This document shows, piece by piece, positions 46,978 to 55,878 of a stretch of 64,000 bases of DNA (position 1 is its first letter; each line of letters starts with the position of its first letter). The translations under genes and the position numbers were made by a program. A model generated the notes under the pieces. That model was not told the DNA's origin. It saw nothing but the letters and a program-made list of their open reading frames with translations, and made no database searches. The stretch lies in contig NZ_ARVX01000001.1 of NCBI RefSeq assembly GCF_000384375.1, positions 1 through 64,000 of the forward strand, read 5' to 3'. The DNA comes from Methylotenera versatilis 79 (GTDB taxonomy: Bacteria > Pseudomonadota > Gammaproteobacteria > Burkholderiales > Methylophilaceae).

Positions 46978-46999
46978 TTGAGAAATGATGTGAATGATT
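46951..46999. repeat. long imperfect hairpin spanning the receiver gene's stop codon
   Basis: AATCATTCACATCA (46951-46964) and TGATGTGAATGATT (46986-46999) are a perfect 14-bp inverted repeat; inside it TCTC/GAGA (46967-46970, 46980-46983) adds a second stem. The stop codon (46975-46977) is in the loop. No U-tract follows on either strand. It may end or protect the receiver mRNA; the convergent protease ends 45 nt further. Confidence 0.7.
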
Positions 47000-47044
47000 G
47001 AAATTAGACTTAACTATTAACGTTGATCCGTTTTTAAATGCGCT

Positions 47045-48025
47045 TTAGTTTAGCAGCGCAACTTTGTTTGAAACCACATCCAACTTTGCCGTCTTTTCAG
47101 CAAGCTTTGCTAAATAATCCATTGCTTGGCTATGCGAATGATTCAGCGCCAACACCTTTTTAAAGTGCTCTTCGGCATGGCTATAGTCTTTTGTCGCGTA
47201 TTCTGCAGCAGCTAAATAGAACCAAGATTCCGCTGTGTTTGGCTCAGTTTGCACCCATTGTGTTGCCACTTTTAATAGCGTTTTCCACTCTTGCGTTAAG
47301 TATGGCTGCACAACTTGCATAAAATACGGCCGTTGCTTAACATCCATCGCCCAAAAAGGTTTTTCACTTTTTACACCAAGAGATTGTGCAGGTTTACTCA
47401 TCAAAGCTTGCACCCATTCCACCGGCATATAGTAAAAGTAAGCAGTATCACCACGACTCTTCAACGTGATAATTCCTACTAAGTTGCCTGTATCGTCAAA
47501 TGCGCCGCCGCCACTAGCACCCAATCTAAATGGACTGCTTGCACGAATAATCACGCTATCATCCATCGGAAAAAGGCCTTTGACCGCACCAAATGTGCTA
47601 ACAGGTTGTTTGGTTTCGTCTGGATAACCGATGGTAAAAACAGATTCTTCGTATTGAAGATCTTTGCTAGCACCCAATTTAACAACAGGCGCATCCAAGT
47701 TTTCAACAGTCAGCATGCACAAATCGTGATGCCAATCCGCTTTAATCGCCGTTGCTGCGTGCGGCTCGCCATTCACAATCACTGCAATATTGGTTGCATC
47801 GGTCACAACATGGCAATTGGTTATCACTTCATTCTTAGCGATAACTACAGCTGAACCTAACCCAAGATTACCATTTGGCAGCTTCACTTTTACGCGCAAC
47901 ACACTGTTATTGAGGTCGCTCACCATTTCTGCCGTTGGCACTGCCCACGCACTATTTGCCGCGCACAAAACTAGCATTAATGTACATGCAAATTTATAAA
48001 GCTTAATTAGGTCATGTTTAATCAT
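47045..48025 (-). CDS. exported trypsin-like serine protease with C-terminal TPR region
   Basis: A 326-residue protein with a signal peptide (residues 1-28, cleavage near AWA). The chymotrypsin-type triad is complete: His72 (TNCHVV), Asp101 (HHDLCMLTV) and Ser171 (RLGASGGGAF). It has no PDZ domain, unlike DegP. The last 90 residues (WVQTEPNTAESWFYLAAAEYATKDYSHAEEHF...) look like two TPR units. A periplasmic protease with a helical partner-binding tail is the inference; substrates unknown. The 406-nt gap upstream is described separately. Confidence 0.88.
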   Translation of the reverse strand: MIKHDLIKLYKFACTLMLVLCAANSAWAVPTAEMVSDLNNSVLRVKVKLPNGNLGLGSAVVIAKNEVITNCHVVTDATNIAVIVNGEPHAATAIKADWHHDLCMLTVENLDAPVVKLGASKDLQYEESVFTIGYPDETKQPVSTFGAVKGLFPMDDSVIIRASSPFRLGASGGGAFDDTGNLVGIITLKSRGDTAYFYYMPVEWVQALMSKPAQSLGVKSEKPFWAMDVKQRPYFMQVVQPYLTQEWKTLLKVATQWVQTEPNTAESWFYLAAAEYATKDYSHAEEHFKKVLALNHSHSQAMDYLAKLAEKTAKLDVVSNKVALLN

Positions 48026-48431
48026 CTTGCTTCCTTATCCGCAACTAATCTTTACTGGTTCTTAATTCAAGTTAGATTTAGTACAAACAACGTTGCTACA
48101 GTTAAGGTTTAGCAATTAGCATTCCAGCTAATATCAATATTTTCTGAAGTGGCTTGGATGTGGCTTAGAAAGCCGATATAGGCGATTAATCCAATTTAAT
48201 TTAAATAATATTATCAATATAATGAAGTGATTACGCACGCTTTCAGTGCATGCCAATGACTTAATTGGTGCATGAGTGCATAGGAAAAGCATTGGTAAAA
48301 ATAACGGGAAATACGATTTAAAAAGCCGCTGTGAATAGCGGCTTGGAGGATTAAGTTTATTGATAAAAAGTGATTAAAGGATTGGGTTAAAACACTTTAA
48401 AATTAACTTAATCTAAACATTCATTATTTAT
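48026..48431. other. 406-nt intergenic region with a terminator and a hairpin
   Basis: This gap between the protease and the DUF2490 gene has no open frame with support. It contains a terminator (48319-48344) and an imperfect inverted repeat at about 48246-48275 (TGCATGCCAAT against ATTGGTGCATG, one bulge). The strip 48026-48110 would carry the protease promoter; I see no clear -35/-10 pair in it. Confidence 0.6.
48319..48344 (-). terminator. terminator after the GAF-DUF2490 pair
   Basis: AAGCCGCT (48323-48330) pairs with AGCGGCTT (48337-48344); on the minus strand TTTTT follows. It is 87 nt after the DUF2490 stop. Confidence 0.8.
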
Positions 48432-49121
48432 TTAGAAATTAACAAATAACGTACCCATTAAAATATGATTTTCGCGATCAACATTGCGCGTGTTGATATA
48501 TTGATTCTGATAGCCAAAATCTACCGATGTTTGCTGGCTGGTTTTCCAATTCAATCCAACGAAAGCGCGATTTTGATCGATGCCGCGCCGGACATTCCAA
48601 TCGGTATCATTTAGATTCAGCATTAACTCATTCGAAACAACCAAAGACAATCGATTTAAATTCGGAAAAGCCCACATTGCCCGTAACTGCTCACGTAGTC
48701 GGTAAGCCGTGTCATCCGCATTTTCACGGTGACGGAGTTCAAAACGCGTTCTACTGATTAACTTAACACCTAAAAACTCGTCAAATTTATACAGTAATTG
48801 TGGCGTTAACCGATTTTCTTCAAATGATTTTCCGCCTGCAGGATGCGTAACGATATGATCGATCCCCAGCCCCAAACTGGCTTGCTTATTCAATTGCTTG
48901 ATCACATAGCCAGACGCAATATACTGATCAAATTCACTGCCCTCTTCGCGCCAACGCGGTCGAAAATCGAAAGTCCATAGCCAACTTTCGGCTGGCAACT
49001 TGCCTGCTAAACTAAAATTTAACCAATAGCGGCCATCCTCTTCGGTTTCCGCTTGTGCATTTCCAAAAAAAAAGCCAGCCAATATGGCTGGCAATAATTT
49101 ACAACATTGTTTAATCATCAT
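48432..49121 (-). CDS. DUF2490 family exported beta-rich protein
   Basis: The 229-residue protein has a signal peptide (about 1-24, cleavage at AQA) and alternating-residue beta strands with aromatic ends, ending in LFVNF, a C-terminal Phe as in outer-membrane beta-barrels. It matches the DUF2490 family in my recognition (WLNFSLAGKLP start, WRRGIDQNRAFVGLNWK type segment). Outer-membrane location is inferred. It starts 12 nt after a GAF-domain gene, so they are co-transcribed. Confidence 0.82.
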   Translation of the reverse strand: MMIKQCCKLLPAILAGFFFGNAQAETEEDGRYWLNFSLAGKLPAESWLWTFDFRPRWREEGSEFDQYIASGYVIKQLNKQASLGLGIDHIVTHPAGGKSFEENRLTPQLLYKFDEFLGVKLISRTRFELRHRENADDTAYRLREQLRAMWAFPNLNRLSLVVSNELMLNLNDTDWNVRRGIDQNRAFVGLNWKTSQQTSVDFGYQNQYINTRNVDRENHILMGTLFVNF

Positions 49122-49133
49122 ATTTTTCAGGCA

Positions 49134-49661
49134 TTATTTTGTAGTGTCTAAATTGCAATTCTTAAGGTTGATTTCGCGCAATATTAATAATTGCGAAACC
49201 AGCGTTGCCAGACCTTCTATGGTTTTGCGTTGATGCTCGTTCAAATAATTTGGCTTGGTATCGATCACGCAAAGTGAGCCGATATTCTCACCCATCGGCA
49301 ATTTAATCGGTGCGCCGCAATAAAATCGAATATCCGGGTTGCCTGTCACTAGTGGGTTATCCCAAAACCGTTCATCTTGCGTTGCATCTTGCACTTCTAA
49401 CAAATGATCATTTTGAATGGTGTGTGTACAAAAAGAAATCTCGCGTGGCGTTTCTGTGACGGATCCCATACCTACGCTAGATTTAAACCACTGACGCTTA
49501 TCATCCACCAGCGTAATAAGCGCGATAGGCGTACCGCAAACATCACTTGCAAGGCGCGTGATGGTATCAAAAATCGTTTCAAAAGGAGAGTCTAATACTT
49601 TCAGCTTTAACAATGCCGATAAGCGATTTTGTTCTTTTAAATTTTGTTGATTGCCACTCAT
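49134..49661 (-). CDS. stand-alone GAF domain protein
   Basis: A 175-residue cytosolic protein made of one GAF domain: RLASDVCGTPIALITLVDDKRQWFKSSVGM, then FCTHTIQNDHLLEVQDATQD and YCGAPIKLPMGENIGSLCVID are the usual blocks of the bacterial GAF sensors that often precede diguanylate cyclases or kinases. No output domain is attached. It forms a unit with the DUF2490 gene downstream. The ligand is unknown. Confidence 0.88.
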   Translation of the reverse strand: MSGNQQNLKEQNRLSALLKLKVLDSPFETIFDTITRLASDVCGTPIALITLVDDKRQWFKSSVGMGSVTETPREISFCTHTIQNDHLLEVQDATQDERFWDNPLVTGNPDIRFYCGAPIKLPMGENIGSLCVIDTKPNYLNEHQRKTIEGLATLVSQLLILREINLKNCNLDTTK

Positions 49662-49891
49662 TTTCTTCCCACTTTCAAAGGTTAACTATTCATATCCAAT
49701 TTACAAATACACCAATTGAATGTTTAGCATATTAGATTTATGCCACAAAAAAATCTGTCTGCTAGCGTACAAACGATAGCATTTCACACTGGGGTCTTAA
49801 TATAGGGCAGTACGAATATTAAAAAAATGGCGGACGGATTTTATGCTATTTTGCCTGAAATAAAAACTGGATTTAATCACTTTTTAAAACG

Positions 49892-50596
49892 TTATTCCAA
49901 AAACAAATCACTCTCTTGTTTAATCACTGTGTAACATTCACAGACCATTTTTTCTAACCCTTCTCGGTCCAAAATCGTCACGCAGCCACGGTGATATTTA
50001 ATCAAACCTAGCTTGGCTAAATTGGATGAAACTTCAGAAACGCCTGAACGCCTTACGCCGAGCAAGTCCGATATGCGTTGATGCGTTAAACTGATGCGAT
50101 TGCTTGCCCAACGATCTAAGCTGGTTAATAAAAATCGGCATACTTGCTGTTGTAAGTGATGGTAACGATTGCATGCAGCAATCTGCGCAGAATGCGAAAA
50201 TATCACATGGATATATCGCATCACCAACGCCCTAAATTCAGGTTCTGAGTCAAACATTTTTTTAGCAACACTAGTTTTTAAACGATATGCCATACCTGCA
50301 CTTTGTACGATTGCACGGCTAGTTGGCGAGTAAACGCCCATAAAAGCATCTGTGCCCACTAATCCATCATTGCCGATTGCCGCTATTTCTGGTGCTTCGC
50401 CATCCATTAACACTTTTACAACCGCAACAATACTGCTGATTGGAAAGTAAATATAATCGATTTTTCCTGCAGTTCGGTAAATATCACAGTCTCTTGGCAA
50501 AGAGATTAATTGCAAGTCTGGCGAAAGCTGCTCATAAATCGCGGGGCTTAATCTGGATAAAAAAACATTACTTTTGGGGTTACGGCGACCAGCCAT
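49892..50596 (-). CDS. Crp/Fnr-family transcriptional regulator
   Basis: A 234-residue regulator: a cNMP-binding-like domain (about 30-130) and a Crp helix-turn-helix (RISLTHQRISDLLGVRRSGVSEVSSNLAKLGLIKYHRGC, about 165-205). It lacks the four cysteines of Fnr and the arginine/serine phosphate-binding cassette of Crp (it has GNDGLVGTDAFM), so the effector is unclear. It may be a metabolism or stress regulator, common in betaproteobacteria. No partner is close; 230 nt of gap separate it from the GAF gene. Confidence 0.88.
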   Translation of the reverse strand: MAGRRNPKSNVFLSRLSPAIYEQLSPDLQLISLPRDCDIYRTAGKIDYIYFPISSIVAVVKVLMDGEAPEIAAIGNDGLVGTDAFMGVYSPTSRAIVQSAGMAYRLKTSVAKKMFDSEPEFRALVMRYIHVIFSHSAQIAACNRYHHLQQQVCRFLLTSLDRWASNRISLTHQRISDLLGVRRSGVSEVSSNLAKLGLIKYHRGCVTILDREGLEKMVCECYTVIKQESDLFLE

Positions 50597-50691
50597 TTTA
50601 ATCTTTCATTAGAAACAGTATATTCATCATACGCTTGCGCAAACTAAATATGTTAATTGGCATTGTGTATAACAATGCAGTATTTGCATAT

Positions 50692-50714
50692 AAAAAACCC
50701 GCCGAAGCGGGTTT
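50692..50714 (-). terminator. terminator after the porin gene
   Basis: AAACCCGC (50695-50702) and GCGGGTTT (50707-50714) form an 8-bp stem with loop CGAA; on the minus strand six T follow. It is 82 nt after the porin stop and separates the porin from the Crp-type gene. Confidence 0.88.
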
Positions 50715-50795
50715 GATTTGATGCTGATTTTTTAAATATTAAGCTAAAAATCGGGTTAACTATTTATATTAATACCCTAAATAATCACTTTAAAC

Positions 50796-52250
50796 TTAGT
50801 AGTTATATTGCACTTGAACACGCAATGCATCTGCATTGAAATTTTCGTAATCTTCTCTGGCCGGTAAATTGTTGCTTGCACTTGCGGTCGCTCGATTACC
50901 TGTTACCAAATTAGTACGATTCATGCGATGGTAAACTGCAGTCACTTCTACCTCTGGTGCGATTTGCCACTCTACGCCCAGTTCCCAATCATGTACCTGA
51001 TTTTTAGGTGAGTTGGTTTCCGCTTTATTGTAACCATCAAAATATTGATATTTAATAAATGGAATTACCGTACCGTTAGTATCGAAGAAATGCACATTAT
51101 CGATTTTGTACATCGCTTGCACATAACCACCGTTTAGATTCTTTTTCTCAATAGAATTAGAGGCTAAATCTAACCCTGGCGTTTTACCCCAGTTCCACTC
51201 TGCTTGTAAACCAAACGGCTGTGGATACATCATAAAACTTAAACCCACACGCTCATCGTCAATACCGTTACGACCTGAAAGCGGCGTACCCGTACCTAAA
51301 GTTGGCGTAACTGATGCAAGCGTGCCAACCGCATTACGTCTGCTGTATGCACCAGTAGTCGACACATATTCACCTTTGTAACCTTGAATACCCGCCTCAT
51401 AAATTTGGCCACTTTCAGTTTTCCAAGGATATGTGTAACGCGCAACGACGTGGTAATTATCGTTTTGATCACGTGCATTGGCACCTTGGCCGTTATACGC
51501 ACCGATACCAAATTGACCATAATTACCCGTATGTTTTAAACCTAATTTTCCGATTTCTTCAAACAAAGCTTGAGTGGTTTCTGGTGTGTAATAGTAGAAC
51601 GCACCTAAGTCACGCTCATCACGTACCGCACTGTTTAATGCATCGTTACGATCTAACGCTAAACGGTTTTGGCTGGATTGTAAGTTTTCAAAACCAAACG
51701 GAATTTTTGATTGACCCACACGAATACGATGCACGCGTGTTTTATCAAAATAGATATCACCATAAGCATCGCGCAATTGTGCAAAGTTACCCGCGCCACT
51801 GGCGTTTGAGTTGGTTGTACCACCGACTGAACTCGCAAAATCTGGCTGAATGTAATAACTCAAATGATCACCATAATCACCATAAATCACCAAACGTGCA
51901 CGGCGAATCAAGAAGTTTTTATCTGCATCGCCAAGTGATTTATCATCACCCACAGAGCGGTCAGACCATAAATTAATACCGTCATCTCCACCTAACATGG
52001 TGGTATTGCGCACTTGTACGTAGCCGCGTAATTTAACGCTGTTAGTTGAGAATTTGCTCTCTTTTTTCTTTTGAACGCCCATCTCTTCAGCGCGGCCTTT
52101 TGTCAATAATGCGCCTTCTTCTTCTGTCAGAACGCCTTTACTCACCAATGCTTGTACTAAATCCAAATTAGCATCAGCCATCGCATCACCGCCCATTAAA
52201 GCGCTGCTGGTTAATGCTGTTGCCATCATTTTACGTAGTTTGAAACTCAT
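50796..52250 (-). CDS. phosphate-selective porin OprP/OprO family
   Basis: A 484-residue outer-membrane porin. Signal peptide about 1-25 (cleavage near AMA). Residues 30-65 hold a helical segment (VQALVSKGVLTEEEGALLTKG) of the kind often preceding porin barrels in this family. The barrel ends in VQVQYNY with terminal aromatic Tyr. Segments such as KNFLIRRARLVIYGDYGDHLSYYIQPDFAS and RVGQSKIPFGFENLQSSQNR fit OprP/OprO. Named for phosphate-selectivity, a role supported by the excellent PhoB box upstream. Polyphosphate or pyrophosphate is the alternative. Confidence 0.88.
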   Translation of the reverse strand: MSFKLRKMMATALTSSALMGGDAMADANLDLVQALVSKGVLTEEEGALLTKGRAEEMGVQKKKESKFSTNSVKLRGYVQVRNTTMLGGDDGINLWSDRSVGDDKSLGDADKNFLIRRARLVIYGDYGDHLSYYIQPDFASSVGGTTNSNASGAGNFAQLRDAYGDIYFDKTRVHRIRVGQSKIPFGFENLQSSQNRLALDRNDALNSAVRDERDLGAFYYYTPETTQALFEEIGKLGLKHTGNYGQFGIGAYNGQGANARDQNDNYHVVARYTYPWKTESGQIYEAGIQGYKGEYVSTTGAYSRRNAVGTLASVTPTLGTGTPLSGRNGIDDERVGLSFMMYPQPFGLQAEWNWGKTPGLDLASNSIEKKNLNGGYVQAMYKIDNVHFFDTNGTVIPFIKYQYFDGYNKAETNSPKNQVHDWELGVEWQIAPEVEVTAVYHRMNRTNLVTGNRATASASNNLPAREDYENFNADALRVQVQYNY

Positions 52251-52302
52251 CCCAAAATCCCCTAAAATTAAACTGCTTCACTTCGTTTATTCAACAGGAT
52301 GG

Positions 52303-52336
52303 ATTTTGGTGTGACAACATGACAAATTTATGACAG
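52303..52336 (-). promoter_or_regulatory. PhoB box and -10 before the porin
   Basis: The minus strand reads CTGTCATAAATTTGTCAT (52336 to 52319), 16 of 18 identical to the E. coli box CTGTCATAAATCTGTCAC. A further heptamer TTGTCAC follows within 52311-52317. After exactly 10 nt comes CAAAAT (52308-52303), a 4-of-6 match to the -10. This is the geometry of a PhoB-activated promoter. Confidence 0.85.
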
Positions 52337-52405
52337 TTAGCTACATACTTGGTAATAGTCCGCTATTTCACAAAAACGTCACCTAACGTTGCATTTTTAC
52401 AACAA

Positions 52406-52512
52406 AATAAAAAACCATCCGATATTTCTAAGGGATGGTTTTCAGATAGTTTAAGTATTTGACTGATACGTTGCTGATAAAAAAGTTAACCACTTTTTTG
52501 GGTTAACTTTTT
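52406..52512 (-). terminator. two successive hairpins after lysS
   Basis: AAAACCATCC (52411-52420) and GGATGGTTTT (52433-52442) form a terminator on the minus strand with a T run. Closer to lysS, AAAAAGTTAACC (52479-52490) and GGTTAACTTTTT (52501-52512) form another perfect 12-bp hairpin. Both are in the 311-nt gap (52251-52561) between lysS and the porin, which has no gene. The two could work in tandem. Confidence 0.78.
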
Positions 52513-52561
52513 AATTTAACAACTTTTAATGACGTGATTTACAAACACATATCTCAGAAAT

Positions 52562-54100
52562 TTAAGACTCAGTCCGCATATGTGGGAACAGGATCACATC
52601 GCGGATGCTAGGGCTATCGGTAATTAACATGACTAATCGGTCAATACCAATACCACAACCGCCTGCAGGTGGCATACCGTATTCTAATGCACGGATAAAA
52701 TCGGCATCGTAGTACATCGCTTCTGCATCGCCCGCTTCTTTGGCTTTCATTTGTGCATGGAATCTTGCTGCTTGGTCTTCTGCATCGTTTAGCTCACTAA
52801 AGCCATTTGCTACCTCACGCCCTGTGATAAATAGCTCAAAGCGTTCGGTGATCTCAGGATTTTTGTCAGACGCGCGTGCTAAAGGTGAAACTTCAACAGG
52901 GTAATCGATAATATAAGTCGGTTGCCACAATTGGCTTTCAGCAGTTTCTTCAAACAACGCTAATTGCAATGCGCCTAAACCAGCGTGGTCAAATGGTTTT
53001 GTGCCATGTTTTAATATTTCTGCGCGCAAAAATGCAGTGTCATTTAATTGCTCAAGCGTATATTGCGGCGCATATTTTTGTATTGCACCTACAATCGTTA
53101 AACGTTCGAATGGTTTGCTTAAATCGACTTCTTTGCCGTCATAAGTCAGCGTCGCTGTGCCACGCGCAGCAATCGCAGCAGCGCGAATACATTGTTCGGT
53201 AAAATCCATTAACCACTGATAATCGGTATAAGCTGCATAAAATTCCATCATGGTAAATTCTGGATTATGGCGAACGCTTAAGCCTTCATTACGGAAATTG
53301 CGGTTAATCTCAAAAACACGCTCAAATCCGCCGACTACCAAACGTTTCAAATATAACTCTGGCGCGATACGCATAAACATTTGCATATCTAGCGCATTGT
53401 GATGCGTGATAAATGGCTTGGCTGAAGCGCCACCAGGAATCGGGTGCAACATCGGCGTTTCGACTTCTAAAAATTCATTTTGAATCATAAAATTGCGAAT
53501 CGCAGAAACCACCTTGCTGCGCGCAATAAATGTCGCGCGCGTTTCTTCACTGGTAATCAAATCGACATAACGCTGGCGATATTTCACTTCTTGATCTTGC
53601 AGACCATGAAATTTTTCCGGTAATGGGCGCAGTGATTTTGTCAGCAACCTTAATTCAGTCACATGAATCGACAATTCACCCGTACGTGTTTTAAATAAAC
53701 GGCCAGTGGCTCCTAAAAAATCGCCCATGTCCCAATGTTTAAAACTTTCGTAGACGTCTTCACCGACTTCATCGCGCGCAATATATAACTGAATGCGACC
53801 GCCTGCACTTGGTCCGCTGGCATCTTGAATCGTAGCAAAACTGGCTTTACCCATGACACGCTTTAACATCATGCGACCAGCAACTGTCGCTGAAACTGCC
53901 TGTGGATCTAACGTTTCTTTATCAAATTCGCCATATTGTTGCTGTAGAGCATCTGCCTTGTGCAAGGGCTTAAAATCATTAGGGAAAGCCACACCTTGTG
54001 TTGCTTCACGAATGGCTTTTAATTTTTCACGACGCTCTGCGATGACGTGGTTTTCGTCAATTGGTGCTATCTCATTGTTTTGTTGGTTATTATCACTCAC
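52562..54100 (-). CDS. lysS: lysyl-tRNA synthetase (class II)
   Basis: It charges tRNA-Lys. The N-terminal OB-fold ([21 protein letters not shown]) is followed by class II motif 1 to 3: [35 protein letters not shown] and [14 protein letters not shown]. 512 residues. The start is GTG (54100), 2 nt after the prfB stop, with AGGGAG within the end of prfB; prfB-lysS is the classical operon. Confidence 0.97.
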   Translation of the reverse strand: MSDNNQQNNEIAPIDENHVIAERREKLKAIREATQGVAFPNDFKPLHKADALQQQYGEFDKETLDPQAVSATVAGRMMLKRVMGKASFATIQDASGPSAGGRIQLYIARDEVGEDVYESFKHWDMGDFLGATGRLFKTRTGELSIHVTELRLLTKSLRPLPEKFHGLQDQEVKYRQRYVDLITSEETRATFIARSKVVSAIRNFMIQNEFLEVETPMLHPIPGGASAKPFITHHNALDMQMFMRIAPELYLKRLVVGGFERVFEINRNFRNEGLSVRHNPEFTMMEFYAAYTDYQWLMDFTEQCIRAAAIAARGTATLTYDGKEVDLSKPFERLTIVGAIQKYAPQYTLEQLNDTAFLRAEILKHGTKPFDHAGLGALQLALFEETAESQLWQPTYIIDYPVEVSPLARASDKNPEITERFELFITGREVANGFSELNDAEDQAARFHAQMKAKEAGDAEAMYYDADFIRALEYGMPPAGGCGIGIDRLVMLITDSPSIRDVILFPHMRTES

Positions 54101-54102
54101 GC

Positions 54103-55207
54103 TTAAACTCCCTGCTTCAAACTAACTTGTATAAATGGGTCAAGGTCGCCATCCAGCACACCTTGTGTATTGCCAATCTCAACATTGGTCCGTAAATCTT
54201 TGATGCGGCCCTGATCTAACACATAAGACCGAATTTGATGTCCCCAGCCGATATCGGTTTTAGCATCTTCCAGCGCTTGTTTGTCGGCATTGCGCTTATT
54301 GAGCTCTAAATTATAAAGCGCACCTTTCAGCATATTCATCGCTTCTTCGCGGTTGCGATGCTGGCTTCTATCATTTTGGCATTGCACGACTACGTTTGTA
54401 GGTAAATGCGTGATACGTACGGCGGAATCGGTTTTATTAATATGCTGACCACCTGCGCCACTCGCGCGATATGTATCGATACGCAAATCGGCAGGATTGA
54501 TATCGATTTCAATACTGTCATCTACTTCTGGGAAAATTTGCACGCTGGCGAAACTGGTGTGGCGCTTGGCGTTTGAATCGAATGGTGATTTACGCACCAG
54601 CCTATGTACGCCATTTTCAGTTCTTAAGGTTCCGTAGGCATAATCACCAGTGATTTTAATAGATGCGCCTTTAATGCCCGCCACATCACCATCAGATAAT
54701 TCTAGTACTTCTACTTTAAAACCTTTGCGCTCGGCATAACGCAAATACATGCGCAACAACATATTGCACCAGTCTTGCGCTTCAGTGCCGCCACTGCCGG
54801 ATTGGAATTCAATAAAGCAGTTATTTGCATCTAATTCACCAGAAAACATGCGCCTGAATTCCATGGCAGCGATTTGCGTTTCAATCTTTTGCGTGTCTGA
54901 GTCGACACTTAACAATGTTTCATCGTCATTTTCTTCACGCGCCATGTCGAATAATTCTTGGCCGTCTTTTAAGCCATTCTCAAGGTTTTGCAAGTTATGC
55001 ACCACCATTTCGAGCATGCGCTTTTCTTTACCTAATTCTTGGGCTTTTTTGGCGTTATCCCAAATCTTCGGATCTTCTAGTAAGCCGTTTACTTCTTCTA
55101 GTTTTTGTGACTTATTCTCAAAGTCAAAGATACCCCCGAAGGGCTTGGTTGCGCGCGCTTAAATCCGTTAAACGATTGGCAATAATATTGAGTTGTTCGG
55201 CTTCCAT
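54103..55207 (-). CDS. prfB: peptide chain release factor 2 with programmed +1 frameshift
   Basis: RF2 ends translation at UGA and UAA. The gene opens with 27 codons ([20 protein letters not shown], then QALRGYL) and meets an in-frame TGA at 55124-55126. The slip site GGGGGTATCTTTGAC has the Shine-Dalgarno-like G run and CTT TGA C, as in E. coli, and reading resumes one base on (GAC, Asp). The joined protein has 367 residues (E. coli 365), with the GGQ motif in [15 protein letters not shown] and the SPF codon-recognition motif in [13 protein letters not shown]2 shortage itself raises frameshifting, so it is self-regulated. Confidence 0.95.
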
Positions 55208-55283
55208 TTTGGCTTGCTAATGACTAAAAAGCAGCATTATACAGCAAAGGCTGAAGCCATATTGAGCAGCCTTATTAGCCTCT

Positions 55284-55712
55284 CTATTTAGGTAGAATCC
55301 TCACTACTTCAACCTTTACAACTTCACCGTCTTCTTTAGTAAATTCAGTCAAGTTTGGATTTTCCAGAATGTCTAACACCAATTCTGACGGACGACATAA
55401 CTTAGCGCCTTTTGCTGTCACCACAATGGGACGATTGATTAAAATAGGATTTTGCAGCATCGCGTCGATTAATGCTTCATCTGATAGACTTAAATCACTC
55501 AAACCAAGCGCATCATAAGGCGTGCCTTTTTCGCGCAATAGTTCACGTGGCGTGATGCCCATCTGCGCGATTAATTCGGTTAACTTTTCACGATTTGGCG
55601 GCGTTTTTAAATACTCAATCACCACTGGCTCAACACCGCTGGCGCGTATCATAGCCAAAGTGTTGCGTGACGTGCCGCATGACGGATTGTGATAAATCGT
55701 GACTTTTTCCAT
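55284..55712 (-). CDS. arsC: ArsC-type arsenate reductase (glutaredoxin-dependent)
   Basis: A thioredoxin-fold protein of the ArsC/Spx group. The catalytic cysteine is in YHNPSCGTSRNTLAMI (residues 7-22), and the arginine residues needed for arsenate binding are in NRPIVVTAKGAKLCRPSE. 142 residues matches the glutaredoxin-linked ArsC of E. coli (141). No arsR, arsB or acr3 is adjacent; it lies alone between prfB and DUF47-pit. A housekeeping reductase role is also possible. Confidence 0.9.
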   Translation of the reverse strand: MEKVTIYHNPSCGTSRNTLAMIRASGVEPVVIEYLKTPPNREKLTELIAQMGITPRELLREKGTPYDALGLSDLSLSDEALIDAMLQNPILINRPIVVTAKGAKLCRPSELVLDILENPNLTEFTKEDGEVVKVEVVRILPK

Positions 55713-55828
55713 AGTTCTCTCATCATAGTTAATGCTTTTTTTGACTCAATATTTGCATCATATGCATTATTTCGCGCAGATTTTAACATGCAATATTGTC
55801 TTTAATTGATGCAGTTTAGGCCAGCCTG

Positions 55829-55846
55829 CTGTAACATTATTGTCAT
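55829..55846 (+). promoter_or_regulatory. PhoB-like repeats overlapping a -10 before DUF47-pit
   Basis: CTGTAAC-ATTA-TTGTCAT (55829-55846) has the two-heptamer spacing of a PhoB box, about 12 of 18 identical to the consensus. Its end overlaps CATAAT (55844-55849), a 5-of-6 -10 match, and the usual 10-nt offset -10 (GCAACT) is poor. That position would favour repression over activation. Weak call. Confidence 0.35.
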
Positions 55847-55878
55847 AATTAAAAACGCAACTTTTGGGAGATTGATTT

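Noticed and set aside
51431-51976. 181-codon plus-strand frame opposite the porin
   Set aside because: Very rich in H, Y and R, which is the mirror image of porin coding sequence; no RBS.
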